Source of the DNA: an uncultured Clostridia bacterium
GTDB lineage: Bacteria > Bacillota > Clostridia > TANB77 > CAG-508
DNA: 8,133 nucleotides
Reading direction: 5' to 3'
Assembly: GCA_934167735.1 (NCBI GenBank)
Contig: CAKPLV010000031.1
Location: 1 to 8,133 of the forward strand
A program made the translations under genes and the position numbers. The notes beneath the pieces were generated by a model. The model saw only the letters and a program-made list of their open reading frames with translations, had not been told where the DNA came from and ran no database searches. This document shows, piece after piece, positions 6,859 to 8,133 of this stretch. The stretch's first letter is position 1, and each line of letters opens with the position of its first letter.

Positions 6859-6887
6859 GTATAAAAATTTCAAAAAAATTCATACTA
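6859..6887 (+). promoter_or_regulatory. Candidate sigma-G (forespore) promoter for gpr
   Basis: GTATA at 6859-6863 and CATACTA at 6881-6887 are separated by 17 bases. They match the known sigma-G pattern (roughly GnATA, 17-18 bases, CATnnTA) and sit directly ahead of gpr, a gene made in the forespore under sigma-F/sigma-G control in Bacillus. Transcription would start near 6894, inside or just before the AAGGAGG ribosome binding site at 6893-6899, so the leader would be only about ten bases. No stem-loop terminator separates fhs from this site. The match is by eye and unproven. Confidence 0.5.
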
Positions 6888-6904
6888 TTCTCAAGGAGGA
6901 AAGT

Positions 6905-7843
6905 ATGAATTTTAATTTTAGAACAGATTTAGCTGTTGAAAGAAGAGATATTTATAAAAAAATAACGAAAATACATGAGATTGATGGTGTTGAAAGTTCA
7001 GAAGAAAATGTTGATGAAAACATAAAAATAACAAGAGTAAATATAAAAAATGAAAATGGTGAGAAAGCAATAGGAAAGCCAAAAGGAACATATGTAACTA
7101 TAGATATAAATAAATTAAAAATTGCAGGAGAAGATGAAATACAGAAAACATCTGAAGCAGTTTCAAAAGAATTAAAGAAATTATTAGACCTTCATACAAA
7201 CAAAGAAGGAGATATTCTTGTTGTAGGGCTTGGAAATATATATGTAACACCTGATGCTTTAGGACCAAAAGTTATAAATGAAATTGATGTTACAAGACAT
7301 ATAAAAAAATATTTACCTCAATATATAGATGAAGGAACAAGAACTGTAAGTGCAATTTCTCCAGGAGTTTTAGGAACAACTGGAATTGAAACTGTTGAGA
7401 TTTTAAAAGGTATTGTTGATAATATAAAACCAAAATTATTAGTAGTTATAGATGCTTTAGCTTCTAGAAGTATAGACAGAATAAGTAGTACTATTCAGCT
7501 TTCAGATACAGGAATAGTACCTGGTGCAGGTGTTGGAAATACAAGACAAGAGATTAGTGAAAATACATTAGGAATACCGGTAATAGCAATTGGAATACCA
7601 ACAGTAGTAGAATTAGCAACATTAGTTTCAGATGGAATAGATATATTTATTGAAAGATTACAAGAAAAAGCTGAATCAAATGAATATCTTAACAAATTAC
7701 AAGAAAATGATAAATATGAAGAAGTAAAAGAAGCTCTTAATGTTGGAGAATATAATATGATTGTTACACCAAAAGAAATAGATGACTTAATTGAAAATAT
7801 GAAAGATATAGTTGCAAGAGGAATTAATTTTGCTATAAATTAA
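6905..7843 (+). CDS. gpr: Spore germination protease GPR
   Basis: Protease that starts breakdown of small acid-soluble spore proteins during germination; it is made as an inactive zymogen in the forespore and later cuts itself. The protein is 312 residues, somewhat shorter than the ~370 of Bacillus. RTDLAVE is at residues 6-12; the family self-cleaves in this region, and cleavage between Asp8 and Leu9 would leave a propeptide of only eight residues. The core has VVGLGNIYVTPDALGPKV (106-123) and VVIDALASRSIDRISSTIQL (180-199). Asp117 and Asp183 in these motifs match the two conserved aspartates implicated in catalysis. DTGIVPGAGVGNTR and GIPVIAIGIPTVVELATL follow, both typical. AAGGAGG (6893-6899) is a strong ribosome binding site. 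The likely sigma-G promoter fits the function. It shows that this organism forms spores. Confidence 0.97.
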   Translation: MNFNFRTDLAVERRDIYKKITKIHEIDGVESSEENVDENIKITRVNIKNENGEKAIGKPKGTYVTIDINKLKIAGEDEIQKTSEAVSKELKKLLDLHTNKEGDILVVGLGNIYVTPDALGPKVINEIDVTRHIKKYLPQYIDEGTRTVSAISPGVLGTTGIETVEILKGIVDNIKPKLLVVIDALASRSIDRISSTIQLSDTGIVPGAGVGNTRQEISENTLGIPVIAIGIPTVVELATLVSDGIDIFIERLQEKAESNEYLNKLQENDKYEEVKEALNVGEYNMIVTPKEIDDLIENMKDIVARGINFAIN

Positions 7844-7850
7844 ACTAATT

Positions 7851-7903
7851 TTATACAAGTTTCATTTTTATTTTTTTTGAATATTATATTTTAAATTGTA
7901 TAA
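7851..7903. repeat. Inverted repeat TTATACAA / TTGTATAA
   Basis: TTATACAA at 7851-7858 is matched by its reverse complement TTGTATAA at 7896-7903, with 37 bases between, in the 111 bp gap between gpr and the next gene. The spacer is T-rich. The arms could form a weak hairpin or mark a protein-binding site, but they contain few G/C pairs, and such repeats arise easily by chance in AT-rich DNA. Confidence 0.3.
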
Positions 7904-7954
7904 GAATTTGCAAAATTGCAGATAATATACAAAATGAAATAAAAGGAGCTTGAT

Positions 7955-8133
7955 ATGAATTCATTATGTATTAAGACAAATGATGATAAGATTTTAAACT
8001 ATTTGAAAAAAGAATTCTGGGATTTTAATATGTTAAATGTTTTTTACTCGTGTAATGAATTCAAATACTATAAAAATATAATAATTCATTATAAAGGAAT
8101 AGATACAGATTTATTTTACAATAAATTAGCAAC
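7955..8133 (+). CDS. Probable YtxC-like sporulation protein (3' end missing)
   Basis: A reading frame starts at ATG 7955, seven bases after an AAGGAG ribosome binding site (7942-7947), and stays open to the end of the window, giving 59 residues. It opens with MNSLCIKTNDDKILNYLKKE and contains NVFYSCNEFKYYKNIIIHYK, followed by GIDTDLFYNKLA. The pattern of a short strand, a helix, then a strand with YKNIIIHYKG recalls the N-terminus of proteins annotated as putative sporulation protein YtxC in Clostridia. The location just after gpr fits a sporulation role. This is recognition from memory on a partial sequence; that it is a real gene is much surer than the family name. It does not share the tight spacing of the upstream operon and probably has its own promoter, which I could not identify. 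Confidence 0.6.
   Translation, partial: MNSLCIKTNDDKILNYLKKEFWDFNMLNVFYSCNEFKYYKNIIIHYKGIDTDLFYNKLA

Noticed and set aside
7825..7880. Possible terminator after gpr (TTAATTT / AAATTAA around the stop codon, with a later T-run)
   Set aside because: The stem has no G/C pairs, overlaps the stop codon, and is not followed directly by the T-run, so a working terminator cannot be supported.
7878..7904. Possible vegetative promoter TTGAAT...TATAAG before the last gene
   Set aside because: The spacing is only 15 bases and the match is modest; in DNA this AT-rich it is not better than chance.
1..8133. tRNA, rRNA, riboswitch, CRISPR array, insertion sequence or phage genes
   Set aside because: Gaps between genes are at most 115 bases, very AT-rich, and show no clover-leaf, conserved riboswitch core, spaced direct repeats or transposase reading frame.

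Overview
The window is an 8.1 kb stretch of a very AT-rich, spore-forming Firmicute, most likely an uncultured or gut-type member of the Clostridia. Four things support this: codons are strongly biased to A/T endings, with AGA as the main arginine codon; AGGAGG-like ribosome binding sites precede most genes; an Asp23/AmaP/DUF2273 envelope set sits next to nusB-xseA-xseB; and a spore germination protease (gpr) is followed by a probable YtxC-type sporulation gene. All genes lie on the + strand and little space is wasted. I see no RNA gene, CRISPR array, insertion sequence or phage gene.

Layout. (1) Positions 1-1053 hold the 3' two thirds of a prolyl-tRNA synthetase of the short archaeal/eukaryotic-like type. 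(2) A 115 bp gap follows, with a good vegetative promoter (TTGTAA, 17 bp, extended -10 TGATATACT). (3) From 1169 to 6848 nine genes run with gaps of only 3-22 bp and look like one operon: asp23-like, amaP-like, a DUF2273 membrane protein, nusB, xseA, an unrecognised membrane-anchored protein, xseB, a DUF212/divergent-PAP2 membrane protein, and fhs (formate-tetrahydrofolate ligase). (4) After 56 bp carrying a plausible sigma-G promoter comes gpr (6905-7843). (5) After a further 111 bp a new gene starts at 7955 and runs off the window; its N-terminus resembles the YtxC sporulation family.

How the genes fit together. Asp23, AmaP and DUF2273 form a membrane-associated module: AmaP and DUF2273 are membrane proteins, and Asp23 is the soluble partner that AmaP tethers. 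NusB (antitermination), XseA/XseB (exonuclease VII) and Fhs (one-carbon folate metabolism) are housekeeping functions commonly packed together in Firmicutes. gpr belongs to the developing spore, and its own promoter would separate its timing from the operon upstream.

Overall this is mostly a conserved housekeeping region. I did not find a convincing undescribed system. The best leads are the 148-residue anchored protein placed between xseA and xseB, the absence of folD/ispA/dxs with fhs sitting in the cluster, the sigma-G-like gpr promoter with an extremely short leader, and the short GPR propeptide.
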